NCBI GenBank assembly: GCA_900544525.1
Contig: UQVN01000094.1
Coordinates: 1-11,188, forward strand
DNA length: 11,188 nucleotides
Direction: 5' to 3'
From: an uncultured Eubacteriales bacterium
GTDB taxonomy: Bacteria; Bacillota; Clostridia; Lachnospirales; Lachnospiraceae
Of this stretch, positions 1 to 7,881 are shown piece after piece; within the stretch, counting starts at the first letter, position 1; each line of letters opens with the position of its first letter. A program made the position numbers and the translations under genes. Under the pieces are notes generated by a model. It saw nothing but the letters and a program-made list of their open reading frames with translations. It ran no database searches and had not been told where the DNA came from.

Positions 1-820
1 TTAAATCCACAACGGTACAGCCTCTTGTAAGACCATTTCCTAATTCTACGTCTACAAATGTATCCGCTGTTTCAAATAATTCTGGTTTTAATAAATAAGC
101 GGTAGCACAACAATCATACATTTTTAAACCTGTATTAAAAGTACCACCTCTATATTTCTTAAAGAGACAGTGTGCCATCTGACCAACTTGACCAAGTTCT
201 AATAATTTTTCTGTATCTTCTGGCATTACTAATGCTTTCCAGCCTACATCAAGTCCTGCCATTACAATTGGAATTCCTGCATCAAATACAATTTTTGCAG
301 CCTCTGGATCGGTTGCAATATTAAACTCAGACATAACCCCTTTATTTCCACGAGTAATAGAACCACCCATCATAACGATTTCTTTAATGTTGCTCTTTAC
401 TTCTGGATAAAGAGAGAAAAGCATCGCAAGGTTTGTAAGAGGTGCAATTGGCATTAATGTAATTGGCTCTTCGCTTTCCATAATCACACGACGCATAGCA
501 TTCACTGCGTGTTCTTCTAAAAGAAGCTCTTGTTTTGGTTCTGGGAAATCAAATCCTTCCATTCCACTTGCTCCATGGATATCAGAAGCATCGATTAATT
601 CTTCAATTAATGGTTTTTCTGCTCCTTTTGCTACTGGAACATCTTTCCCGAAGAAATTCAATAAACTAAGGGCATTATTTGTTACTTTTGGAAGTGATAC
701 ATTTCCAGCAACAGTTGTAATCAATTTTACATCAAGTTCTTCTGAAAATAATGCAATCGCAATTGCTAATGCATCATCAATTCCTGGATCCGTGTCAATA
801 ATAATTGGTCTTTTGTTCAT
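1..820 (-). CDS. rihC: RihC-type ribonucleoside hydrolase, 3' end cut by the window edge
   Basis: It hydrolyses the N-glycosidic bond of ribonucleosides, giving ribose plus a free base, in the cytoplasm. Translating from the ATG at 818-820 gives 273 visible residues ending in VVDL; the family is about 300-320 long, so roughly 30-45 residues are missing. The N-terminal calcium and ribose-binding motif DTDPGIDDA (residues 9-17) is intact. TTVAGNVS, the IHGxSGM stretch, MMGGS and EFNIATDPEAA follow in the order seen in E. coli RihC, which it resembles more than RihA or RihB. The position where RihC has His in the MHD motif reads MYD here (119-121 is Met, 116-118 Tyr, 113-115 Asp). The start codon lies 4 bases after the rbsK stop, and its AAGGAGGTA ribosome-binding site sits inside the last rbsK codons, so the two genes are cotranscribed and probably translationally coupled. 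The rbsK neighbour fits use of the released ribose. Family call is secure; exact nucleoside preference is not visible. Confidence 0.93.
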   Translation of the reverse strand, partial: MNKRPIIIDTDPGIDDALAIAIALFSEELDVKLITTVAGNVSLPKVTNNALSLLNFFGKDVPVAKGAEKPLIEELIDASDIHGASGMEGFDFPEPKQELLLEEHAVNAMRRVIMESEEPITLMPIAPLTNLAMLFSLYPEVKSNIKEIVMMGGSITRGNKGVMSEFNIATDPEAAKIVFDAGIPIVMAGLDVGWKALVMPEDTEKLLELGQVGQMAHCLFKKYRGGTFNTGLKMYDCCATAYLLKPELFETADTFVDVELGNGLTRGCTVVDL

Positions 821-824
821 AATA

Positions 825-1742
825 TTATACCTCCTTAAAATACGTTTCAATTTCTTCTTTATATGGAATGGATTGCTGAGCTCCACGTTTTAATACGGTA
901 AGTGCAGACGCTTTTGTCGCAAACTGAATGCTCTCTTCCATTGCATTTCCTTCACTAAGACTGGCTGCTAATGCTCCGATATAAGTATCTCCTGCTGCCG
1001 TTGTATCCACTGCCGAAACTTTATGGGCTGGAATTTCAAACAGTCCGTCTTCTTTTTGATAAACACTTCCATGTTCTCCCATTGTAATAATCACCTGTTT
1101 GCATCCAAGCTCGATCAATTTTTCAATTCCTTTTTTACAGCTTTCCTTATCGCTTGGGAAAATTCCAGTAAAAAACTCGCATTCTGATTGATTCACTATC
1201 ATTAAATCAATGAAAGGAAAAACTTCTTTTTTAATTTCCTTTGCTGGCGCTGGATTAAAAATAGTGTACATTCCTAATTTTTTTGCTACTTTTAAAGATT
1301 CAAAAATTGTTTCTTTTTCACATTCAAACTGTGTTACAAAAATATCCCCTTGTTCTCCTACTTTTGAAATCAATGGTTCTACTTCTTCTTTTTGAATCAC
1401 ATAATTAGCACCATGACTTAGAATAATGCGATTGTCTCCATCATGTCTTGTGATCAATGCGATTCCCGTCTTCTCTTTCTCTGTCACTAACACATTTTCA
1501 CAATCCACATTGTACTCTTTTAAAGAAGATAATAACTCTTCTCCAAAAGAATCATTTCCAACACAAGCAAGCATTTTCGTATTCGCCCCTGCCTTTGCAG
1601 CAGCTACTGCTTGATTGCCACCTTTCCCACCTGCATTAAATAAAAGATCTTTTCCATCTACGGTCTCTCCAGCCTGTGGTACTTTGTCACACTCAATTGT
1701 TAAGTCCATATTAAGACTTCCAAACACGACTACTTTTTTCAT
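825..1742 (-). CDS. rbsK: Ribokinase (PfkB family)
   Basis: It phosphorylates D-ribose with ATP to ribose-5-phosphate, feeding the pentose phosphate pathway and nucleotide synthesis. The 305-residue product has the usual ribokinase length. The N-terminal substrate-binding part contains GSLNMDL (residues 8-14) and NAGGKGGNQA (36-45). The C-terminal PfkB signature DTTAAGDTYIGA (246-257) holds the catalytic Asp252 and the anion-hole glycine. The frame stays open upstream to an ATG at 1869-1871, but I chose 1742: it starts MKKVVVFGS like other ribokinases and has AAAGGG (1751-1756) eight bases upstream. The upstream extension is poorly coding and overlaps the promoter and operator. It is the first gene of a two-gene operon with the nucleoside hydrolase, whose released ribose is its likely substrate. 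No ribose transporter is in the window. A different PfkB sugar kinase specificity is possible but less likely. Confidence 0.93.
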   Translation of the reverse strand: MKKVVVFGSLNMDLTIECDKVPQAGETVDGKDLLFNAGGKGGNQAVAAAKAGANTKMLACVGNDSFGEELLSSLKEYNVDCENVLVTEKEKTGIALITRHDGDNRIILSHGANYVIQKEEVEPLISKVGEQGDIFVTQFECEKETIFESLKVAKKLGMYTIFNPAPAKEIKKEVFPFIDLMIVNQSECEFFTGIFPSDKESCKKGIEKLIELGCKQVIITMGEHGSVYQKEDGLFEIPAHKVSAVDTTAAGDTYIGALAASLSEGNAMEESIQFATKASALTVLKRGAQQSIPYKEEIETYFKEV

Positions 1743-1851
1743 ACTGCTTTCCCTTTCTTGTCTCTTTTTTTTCGATAAGGTCGTTTCTTTTGTATTTTCA
1801 AGTTTTATACAACATAAGTCATAATTTCTTATAAAAATTTTTGATAAATTA

Positions 1852-1871
1852 TCGCTAAAACGTTTTATCAA
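1852..1871. promoter_or_regulatory. Candidate LacI-family operator over the rbsK transcription start
   Basis: Positions 1856-1867 form the perfect 12-bp palindrome TAAAACGTTTTA with a central CG. Further matching pairs are at 1854/1869 and 1852/1871. A CG-centred palindrome of this kind is typical of LacI-family repressor operators, to which RbsR and CcpA belong. It lies directly downstream of the -10 box, where binding would block initiation. It is not a clean CcpA cre site. The regulator is not encoded in the window, so its identity (RbsR is the obvious guess) is inference. Confidence 0.6.
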
Positions 1872-1900
1872 ATTCTAACATCTTCTTGCTTTTAAATCAA
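1872..1900 (-). promoter_or_regulatory. Sigma-A promoter of rbsK-rihC
   Basis: On the minus strand the -35 box TTGATT (1895-1900) and -10 box TAGAAT (1872-1877) are separated by exactly 17 bases. The predicted start is near 1865, which leaves an untranslated leader of about 120 bases before the rbsK start. The leader contains an AT-rich inverted arrangement (ATAATTT and AAATTAT flanking AAAAATTTTT) but no riboswitch I recognise. Confidence 0.65.
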
Positions 1901-2162
1901 TACTGACACTTTTCACATATTTTTCTCTCTCTTTTTATGCATTTATAACAATTGCTTTTGTTTTTTATTTAACAATGCTTTGCTAATCCGCTTTCCTTCT
2001 CGATTTGAGCATTTTTCTTCTTCTTTCTTAATATTGTATTTTCCCTTCTTTTTTCTATATTATCGAAAAAATGCCAGCAGAATCTTAACATATTCTTTAC
2101 ACATTTTTTGTTTTCTCTCTTTCCTTTTCTTGTCTTTCTAACTTTTCTTCTGTTTTTGTTTA
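1901..2162. other. Intergenic region, strongly pyrimidine-rich on the plus strand
   Basis: This stretch between the divergent rbsK and fumC promoters has long T/C runs on the plus strand, hence purine-rich on the minus strand. I find no tRNA, no clear hairpin terminator and no convincing small gene. An 8-bp inverted pair (AAAAAATG at 2066-2073 and CATTTTTT at 2102-2109) is weak and widely spaced. The composition may simply reflect relaxed spacer DNA. Confidence 0.5.
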
Positions 2163-2171
2163 TGGTAAAAT
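2163..2171 (+). promoter_or_regulatory. Candidate extended -10 promoter of fumC
   Basis: TAAAAT at 2166-2171 is preceded by TGG (2163-2165), giving an extended -10 element. The hexamer 17 bases upstream (TTTTCT, 2143-2148) is a poor -35 box, so recognition would rest on the extended -10. It would give a leader of about 70 bases before the fumC start at 2248. No better candidate was found in this spacer. Confidence 0.4.
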
Positions 2172-2247
2172 ATGGATTAGAAACTCATATAACTGATTCA
2201 TCCCTGCTCTTTATGGGGGAATATTGATTATCAAAGGAGCAATGGTT

Positions 2248-3612
2248 ATGGAATATCGAATTGAACATGATTCTATGGGAGAAATTAAAGTGCCATCCGA
2301 CGTCTATTGGGGCGCTCAAACAGAACGAAGTTTTGAAAACTTTAAAATCGGAATTGAAAAAATGCCATCAGAAATTATTTATGCATTTGGTATTTTAAAA
2401 AAAGCAGCCGCTCTTACTAACTATCGCCTAGGCAAATTAGATAAAGAGCGTTGTGAAATTATCTGTCAAGTATGTGATGAGATTCTTGAAGGCAAATTAG
2501 ATCGCCATTTTCCACTTGTTGTATGGCAAACAGGAAGCGGTACGCAATCCAACATGAACGTCAATGAAGTCATTGCCAATCGTGGAAATGAAATCGCTTG
2601 TAAGCCTCTCCTTCATCCAAACGATCATGTGAATATGTCTCAAAGTTCAAATGATACCTTCCCTACTGCTATGCATATTTCAGCAGTACTTGCCATCAAG
2701 GAAAAACTACTTCCTGCAATGGATACTTTTATGGAAACGTTAAATCACCTAGAAGAAGAGAATAAAGGGATTGTAAAAACAGGTCGCACCCATCTTCAAG
2801 ATGCTACCCCAATCGCTTTTTCTCAAGAAATTAGTGGATGGAAACAAATGATCCTTGCCACAAGATCCATGATTGAAACAAGTCTTTCTCATCTAAAAGA
2901 ATTAGCGCTTGGAGGAACGGCAGTTGGTACGGGATTAAACGCTCCAAAAGATTTTGATGTAGAAGTTGCAAAATCCATTTCTGAGCTTACTGGAACCGCC
3001 TTCATTACTGCTCCAAATAAATTCCATTCTCTAACAAGTAAAGATGCTCTTGTATTTGCCCATGGTGGATTAAAGGCATTAGCAGCCAATTTAATGAAAA
3101 TTGCTAACGATGTTCGCTGGCTTTCTAGTGGCCCTCGTTGTGGTCTTGGAGAAATTCTCATTCCAGAAAATGAACCTGGAAGCTCTATTATGCCTGGAAA
3201 AGTCAACCCAACCCAATGCGAATCCATGACTATGGTAGCCGTTCAAGTTATGGCAAATGATGTAGCAGTTGCTATGTCTGCCTCTCAAGGAAATTTTGAA
3301 CTCAATGTATTTATGCCTGTATGTATTTTTAACTTTTTACAGTCAGTAAGATTGCTATCCGATTCCATCGTTTCTTTCAATAACAACTGTGCCATTGGAA
3401 TCCGAGCAAACAAAGCCAAAATGGAAGAAAATTTACATCGTTCTTTAATGCTCGTCACTTGCTTAAATCCTTATATCGGATACGACAACGCAGCAAAAAC
3501 CGCAAAAAAAGCATTTAACGAAAATATCTCTTTAAAAGAAGCCTGTATCCGCCTTGGCTTTTTAACCGAAGAAAAGTTTGATGAAATCTTTCATCCAGAG
3601 CAGATGGTTTAA
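2248..3612 (+). CDS. fumC: Class II fumarate hydratase
   Basis: It catalyses the reversible hydration of fumarate to L-malate; class II enzymes are oxygen-stable, iron-free homotetramers of the aspartase/fumarase superfamily. The 454-residue product shows all landmarks: TGSGTQSNMN (95-104), SSNDTFPTA (133-141), GRTHLQDATP (179-188, with the catalytic-region His182) and the superfamily signature GSSIMPGKVN (311-320), whose mobile loop carries the catalytic serine. The frame is open further upstream, with a TTG at 2224 and an ATG at 2242. I chose the ATG at 2248 because AAAGGAG (2233-2239) is 8 bases from it but only 2 bases from 2242, and because MEYRIEHDSMGE matches the usual family N-terminus. 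The malic enzyme gene follows after 48 bases without a terminator, so the two form an operon. The related aspartase is unlikely: the sequence reads as a fumarase from the N-terminus onward. Confidence 0.96.
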   Translation: MEYRIEHDSMGEIKVPSDVYWGAQTERSFENFKIGIEKMPSEIIYAFGILKKAAALTNYRLGKLDKERCEIICQVCDEILEGKLDRHFPLVVWQTGSGTQSNMNVNEVIANRGNEIACKPLLHPNDHVNMSQSSNDTFPTAMHISAVLAIKEKLLPAMDTFMETLNHLEEENKGIVKTGRTHLQDATPIAFSQEISGWKQMILATRSMIETSLSHLKELALGGTAVGTGLNAPKDFDVEVAKSISELTGTAFITAPNKFHSLTSKDALVFAHGGLKALAANLMKIANDVRWLSSGPRCGLGEILIPENEPGSSIMPGKVNPTQCESMTMVAVQVMANDVAVAMSASQGNFELNVFMPVCIFNFLQSVRLLSDSIVSFNNNCAIGIRANKAKMEENLHRSLMLVTCLNPYIGYDNAAKTAKKAFNENISLKEACIRLGFLTEEKFDEIFHPEQMV

Positions 3613-3660
3613 TTACATATTCTATACTACGATAATCTAAAAAAGGAGATTTATAAATTT

Positions 3661-4830
3661 ATGAATATCAATGAACAAGCACTAAAACTCCATGAAGAAA
3701 TGCATGGAAAAATCGAAGTCATTTCCCGTAAAAAAATCGAGACAAGAGAAGATCTCTCTCTTCTTTATACCCCAGGAGTTGCAGAACCTTGTCGCCAAAT
3801 TGCTGCGGATTATGAGAAGTCCTTTACATTAACCCGTCGTTCTAATTTAGTAGCTGTTATTACAGATGGAACTGCCGTCTTAGGTCTTGGAGACATCGGC
3901 CCTGCGGCTGGTATGCCTGTTATGGAAGGAAAATGTGCTCTTTTTAAAGAGTTTGGTGATGTGGATGCTTTCCCTCTTTGCATTGACTCTAAAGATACCG
4001 ATACTATCGTAAATACAATCGCTTTAATTTCAAAAAGTTTTGGTGGAATTAACTTAGAAGATATTGCTGCGCCTAGATGTTTTGAAATTGAACGTCGCCT
4101 AAAAGAAGTATGTGATATTCCTATCTTTCACGACGACCAACACGGTACTGCTATTGTTGTAGCTGCTGCATTGTTAAACGCTATGAAAGTAACAAAGAAA
4201 ACAATGGGAGAAATGAAAATTGTTATTAATGGCGCAGGAGCTGCTGGTATCGCCATTGGAAAACTGTTAATCAATATGGGCTTTGGCAACATTGTTATGT
4301 GTGATATTAACGGAATTATTTGTGAAGGGGATGTTGGATTAAATGCAGGACAAGAAGAAATTTCTAAAATTAGCAATTTAGAAAAAGAACACGGAACGCT
4401 TGCCGATGCCTTACAAGGCGCCGATGCATTTATCGGTGTATCAAGACCAAATCTTGTAACGAAAGAAATGATTTCCACAATGAAAGATGGTATCGTATTC
4501 GCCATGGCAAATCCAACTCCAGAAATTATGCCAGAAGAAGCAAAGGCAGGAGGAGCTGTTGTTATTGGAACAGGACGTTCCGATTTTCCTAATCAGATCA
4601 ATAATGTGCTCGTTTTCCCAGGAATTTTTAAAGGGGCATTATCCGTTCGTGCCAAAGAAATCACAGAAAGTATGAAAGAACGTGCTGCTTATGCGATTGC
4701 TAGCATGATTTCCGAAGAAGAATTAACTCCAGAAAATATTATTCCATCGGCTTTAAATAAAAATGTTGCTGATGTGGTCGCAAAAGCGGTTGCTGATACT
4801 GCAATTGAAGAAGGAATTGCGAGAATTTAA
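3661..4830 (+). CDS. Malic enzyme (malate dehydrogenase, oxaloacetate-decarboxylating)
   Basis: It oxidatively decarboxylates L-malate to pyruvate and CO2, reducing NAD or NADP, and needs a divalent metal. At 389 residues it is the short bacterial form, without the phosphotransacetylase-like extension of the long (MaeB) enzymes. Visible landmarks are LYTPGVAEP (residues 35-43, catalytic Tyr36), MEGKCALF with Lys91, the metal ligands in NLEDI (Glu133, Asp134) and FHDDQHGT (157-163), and the nucleotide-binding GAGAAG (191-196). The Asp in MCDINGI (Asp215), near the end of the second Rossmann strand, favours NAD, but this is inference. AAAGGAG lies about 12 bases before the ATG, a little far. 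It is the second gene of the fumC operon, taking the malate made by fumarase to pyruvate, and is followed directly by a strong terminator. I leave the symbol blank because bacterial names (mae, ytsJ, mleA and others) are not distinguished by sequence alone. Confidence 0.94.
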   Translation: MNINEQALKLHEEMHGKIEVISRKKIETREDLSLLYTPGVAEPCRQIAADYEKSFTLTRRSNLVAVITDGTAVLGLGDIGPAAGMPVMEGKCALFKEFGDVDAFPLCIDSKDTDTIVNTIALISKSFGGINLEDIAAPRCFEIERRLKEVCDIPIFHDDQHGTAIVVAAALLNAMKVTKKTMGEMKIVINGAGAAGIAIGKLLINMGFGNIVMCDINGIICEGDVGLNAGQEEISKISNLEKEHGTLADALQGADAFIGVSRPNLVTKEMISTMKDGIVFAMANPTPEIMPEEAKAGGAVVIGTGRSDFPNQINNVLVFPGIFKGALSVRAKEITESMKERAAYAIASMISEEELTPENIIPSALNKNVADVVAKAVADTAIEEGIARI

Positions 4831-4837
4831 ATGAAAC

Positions 4838-4880
4838 AAAGGAGTCTACATAGGCATTTGCCTTTGTAAACTCCTTTTTG
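4838..4880 (+). terminator. Rho-independent terminator of the fumC-malic enzyme operon
   Basis: A long hairpin pairs AAAGGAGT (4838-4845) with ACTCCTTT (4870-4877), TACA with TGTA, and AGGCA with TGCCT around a very small loop, interrupted by two single mismatches. It is followed by TT and then G, giving CTTTTTG on the plus strand. It begins 8 bases after the malic enzyme stop codon. On the minus strand the stem is followed by a weaker TTTGTTT tract, so it may also end fru operon transcription coming the other way. Confidence 0.88.
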
Positions 4881-4932
4881 TTATGGATATTTTCTATCTA
4901 CAAAATATCCCTTTTCTATTCTCCTTATTATT

Positions 4933-6924
4933 TTATGCCTCTTTCACCGGTTTTCTTAATACTCCTAATAAAATTGCTCCTACAACAGAACCTACGATTA
5001 ACGCAAGAGCAAATTGAAGTGGATTATGAATCACACCAATTACCCAGAAACCACCATGAGGGGCAGGGGAACCACAGCCAAATGCCATAGATAACGCACC
5101 TGCTACTGCAGAACCTACAATACAAGATGGAATCACACGAAGTGGATCAGAAGCCGCATATGGAATAGCACTTTCTGAAATAAAGGATAATCCTGTAATA
5201 ATATTTACAGGCCAAGAAGAACGCTCTCTTTTTGTAAATTTATTTTTAAAGATTAAACTAGAAATCGCAATAGCAAGAGGTGGAACCATACCACCGATCA
5301 TAACCGCTGCCATTGTTGTACTTCCAATTCCTGCTAAATTTGGATCGGAAGCTGCAATATCAATGGAAGCTATTCCAAAGGCATAGGCTGCCTTATTAAA
5401 TGGACCTCCCATATCAATAGACATCATACCAGCTACAATGGCACCGAGTAAAATAGCACTTGTGCCATTCATGGACTCTAAGAAATTCGCCATACCTGTG
5501 TTAATCACCGCAATCATTGGATTAAAGATTGCCATAATCACACCGATTAATAAAATTCCAACAACCGGATAAATTAACATCGGCTTAATTCCTTCAAGGC
5601 TTGGTGGCAATACTTTATCACAAAGTTTTCGGATTCCAAGCACTAAATACCCTGCTACAAACCCTGCAAATAATGCACCCAAAAATCCTGGTGTTACCCC
5701 AGAAACTGCGGTTAATGTCATACCGCTTTTTGCTAAAGCACCACCTACAAAACCAACAGCTAAGCCTGGGCGATCCGCAATACTCATAGCAATAAATCCT
5801 GCAAGAATTGGTAACATAAATCCAAATGCTTGATCTCCTACTGTTTTAAAGAAGGCAGCTAGCGGTGTTCCTATACCAAAGTTAGAAGGGTTTGCAGGAT
5901 CATACGTATCCAACAAAAACGCGATTGCGATTAAAATACCACCACCAATGACAAATGGTAACATATGGGAAACACCATTCATCAATTGTTTATAAAGAAC
6001 TCTTCCAATACTTTCTTTTTCTTCGGAAACTGTATTTTCTGCTGCCCCAGATGTTCCATGATGATAAATTGGAGCCTTTCCATCAATAATTTTTTGAATC
6101 AATTCTTGTGGCTTATGAATTCCATCCGCAACTTTTACTTGTAATACAGGCTTTCCTTCAAATCTGGCCATTTCCACTTGCTTGTCCGCCGCTACAATAA
6201 TACCATCACATTTGTCAATTTCTTCTTTTGTCAGTACATTTTTAGCACCACCAGAACCATTCGTCTCCGCTTTTAATGGATATCCCATTTCTTTTCCTTT
6301 TTGTTCTAACGCCTCTGCTGCCATAAACGTATGAGCAATTCCCGTTGGACAAGCAGTCACTGCTAACACACGATACCCTTGATTGGTAACGACTGTTTCT
6401 TCTTGTGTCATTTCTTGTTTTACTGATGTTGACTCTTTTTGCTCTTGTTTTGTTTCCTCTGGAAACTTCTCTTGCTCTTTTTTATCAATAATTCTTAAAT
6501 ATTCGTCTTTATCTTTCGCAGAAAGTAAGTCAGCACGGAACTGATCGTCCATTAAAATGGTGGACAAGCGTGATAATACTTCTAAATGCACATCACTGCC
6601 TTCTGCTGGTGCCGCAATCATAAAGAATAAGTTTGATGGCTCTCCGTCCATGGAATCGTAATCAACACCTTCTGGAACTGTCATAGAGGCAAGTCCTGCT
6701 TGTTTTACCGCCTTATTTTTGGAATGGGGAATGGCAATTCCTGCTCCAATAGCGGTTGTTCCCATTTCTTCTCTTGCCATAATCCCACGTTTATATTCCT
6801 CTTTGTCGGTAATATTTCCCGCTTTGTCCATAAGGTCTACTAACGTATCAATGGCATTTTCTTTTGAATCCACAGATGCTCCGAGTAAGATCGCTTCTTT
6901 TTTCAACAAATCCGTAATTCTCAT
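4933..6924 (-). CDS. fruA: Fructose PTS permease, fused EIIA-EIIB-EIIC
   Basis: It imports fructose and phosphorylates it to fructose-1-phosphate, using phosphate passed from HPr. The 663 residues form three domains. EIIA (about 1-150) has phospho-acceptor His67 in AIPHSKN. A charged linker rich in Lys, Glu and Gln (150-182) follows. EIIB (about 184-285) has phospho-acceptor Cys192 in VTACPTGIAHTFMAAE. The membrane EIIC (about 305-655) contains GGPFNKAAY (506-514) and SESAIPYA (583-590), typical of the fructose family. The ATG at 6922-6924 is preceded by AGGAGG at good spacing. It is the last gene of the fruR-fruK-fruA operon, 54 bases after fruK; that gap holds only a small 6-bp hairpin (ATTAAC/GTTAAT). 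Many Firmicutes have this fused single-chain form. A mannose-type or 2-O-mannosylglycerate PTS is less likely given fruK next door. Confidence 0.95.
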   Translation of the reverse strand: MRITDLLKKEAILLGASVDSKENAIDTLVDLMDKAGNITDKEEYKRGIMAREEMGTTAIGAGIAIPHSKNKAVKQAGLASMTVPEGVDYDSMDGEPSNLFFMIAAPAEGSDVHLEVLSRLSTILMDDQFRADLLSAKDKDEYLRIIDKKEQEKFPEETKQEQKESTSVKQEMTQEETVVTNQGYRVLAVTACPTGIAHTFMAAEALEQKGKEMGYPLKAETNGSGGAKNVLTKEEIDKCDGIIVAADKQVEMARFEGKPVLQVKVADGIHKPQELIQKIIDGKAPIYHHGTSGAAENTVSEEKESIGRVLYKQLMNGVSHMLPFVIGGGILIAIAFLLDTYDPANPSNFGIGTPLAAFFKTVGDQAFGFMLPILAGFIAMSIADRPGLAVGFVGGALAKSGMTLTAVSGVTPGFLGALFAGFVAGYLVLGIRKLCDKVLPPSLEGIKPMLIYPVVGILLIGVIMAIFNPMIAVINTGMANFLESMNGTSAILLGAIVAGMMSIDMGGPFNKAAYAFGIASIDIAASDPNLAGIGSTTMAAVMIGGMVPPLAIAISSLIFKNKFTKRERSSWPVNIITGLSFISESAIPYAASDPLRVIPSCIVGSAVAGALSMAFGCGSPAPHGGFWVIGVIHNPLQFALALIVGSVVGAILLGVLRKPVKEA

Positions 6925-6978
6925 ATGAATCTTCCTCCTATCCTTTTTTTCCTTTTATCATTAACTTTATTGTTAATT

Positions 6979-7881
6979 TTATAACTGACTTCTCAACTCC
7001 ATAATTTTTTCATAAGTTGCAAGTCCCTCTGAAAAAGCAGTAGCACTTCCTGTTGCCGTTCCAAGTTTTAACGCCTCTTCATAATTGTTTGTCTCTGCAT
7101 ATCCTGCTAAAAATCCTGCTACCATGGAATCCCCCGCTCCAACGGAGTTTTTCACCTTTCCTACAGGAACACCCATTTGATAGACATTTCCTGTTTCATC
7201 AATGAGGATAGAACCATCTCCTGCCATGGAAACTAGCACATTTTTCGCACCCATATCTTGTAATTTTTTTCCATAAGATATGATTTCTTCGTTTGTTTTT
7301 AGGATAACTCCAAACATCTCACCTAACTCATGGTTATTTGGCTTAATTAAAAATGGCTTATATTTTAAGACATTTAATAACAGATCTTTTGTAGCATCCA
7401 CTATCACTCTTATTTTCTTTTCCTGTAATCGTTCCATGATTCTCTCATAAATATCAGAAGGTAATGTCTTTGGAATACTTCCTGCTAAGACTAAGCTATC
7501 TCCTTCTTTTAATTGATCCAATTTCTCAAATAAAAGTTCGATTGCCTCCTTTGTTATTTCAGGACCTTGTCCATTGATTTCACTCTCTTGATCCGATTTG
7601 ATCTTTACATTAATCCGGCTCATTCCTTCTTTTAAATGAATAAAATCAGTAGCAATACCCATTTCTTTTACTCCACGTTCAATGGCATCTCCTGTAAACC
7701 CTGCAACAAATCCAAGAGCAATACTCTCCACTTTTAACTCTTTTAATACAGCGGATACATTGATTCCCTTTCCACCATAATAAATGGACTCTTTTGTTGT
7801 CCGATTCACTTCTCCTAACGTCAAACGCTCCACACCAACTACATAATCCAGTGCTGGATTAAAGGTCACTGTATAAATCAT
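6979..7881 (-). CDS. fruK: 1-phosphofructokinase
   Basis: It phosphorylates fructose-1-phosphate, the product of the neighbouring PTS permease, with ATP to fructose-1,6-bisphosphate, which enters glycolysis. The 300-residue product is of normal PfkB-family length. It starts with MIYTVTFNPALDY, characteristic of 1-phosphofructokinase and tagatose-6-phosphate kinase. It has YYGGKGINVS (34-43) in the substrate site, KPNNHEL (180-186), and the PfkB motif SVGAGDSMVAG (246-256) with catalytic Asp251. The start overlaps the end of fruR by 23 bases in another frame, and its AGGAGG site (7891-7896) lies inside fruR, suggesting translational coupling. LacC (tagatose-6-phosphate kinase) is the main alternative, but the fructose EII downstream decides for FruK. 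Confidence 0.95.
   Translation of the reverse strand: MIYTVTFNPALDYVVGVERLTLGEVNRTTKESIYYGGKGINVSAVLKELKVESIALGFVAGFTGDAIERGVKEMGIATDFIHLKEGMSRINVKIKSDQESEINGQGPEITKEAIELLFEKLDQLKEGDSLVLAGSIPKTLPSDIYERIMERLQEKKIRVIVDATKDLLLNVLKYKPFLIKPNNHELGEMFGVILKTNEEIISYGKKLQDMGAKNVLVSMAGDGSILIDETGNVYQMGVPVGKVKNSVGAGDSMVAGFLAGYAETNNYEEALKLGTATGSATAFSEGLATYEKIMELRSQL

Noticed and set aside
1743..1871. N-terminal extension of ribokinase by 43 residues
   Set aside because: It would start inside the operator palindrome and the predicted transcription start, looks non-coding, has no ribosome-binding site, and the family N-terminus begins at 1742.
1852..1871. CcpA cre site at the rbsK promoter
   Set aside because: The TGWAANCGNTNWCA pattern is not met; the symmetric A-rich arms fit a different LacI-family member better.
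1969..2091. 40-residue minus-strand open frame in the rbsK-fumC spacer
   Set aside because: There is no ribosome-binding site before its ATG, and its Lys/Glu/Arg-rich composition follows from the purine-rich strand.
2889..3227. 112-residue minus-strand open frame inside fumC
   Set aside because: It is fully antisense to the fumarase signature region and is explained by the codon pattern of fumC.
4128..4505. 125-residue minus-strand open frame inside the malic enzyme gene
   Set aside because: It is a shadow of a well-conserved gene on the opposite strand and shows no family resemblance or ribosome-binding site that would support it.
6950..6978. Terminator between fruK and fruA
   Set aside because: The only hairpin (ATTAAC/GTTAAT) is a 6-bp AT-rich stem with no T-run after it on the minus strand, too weak to end transcription.
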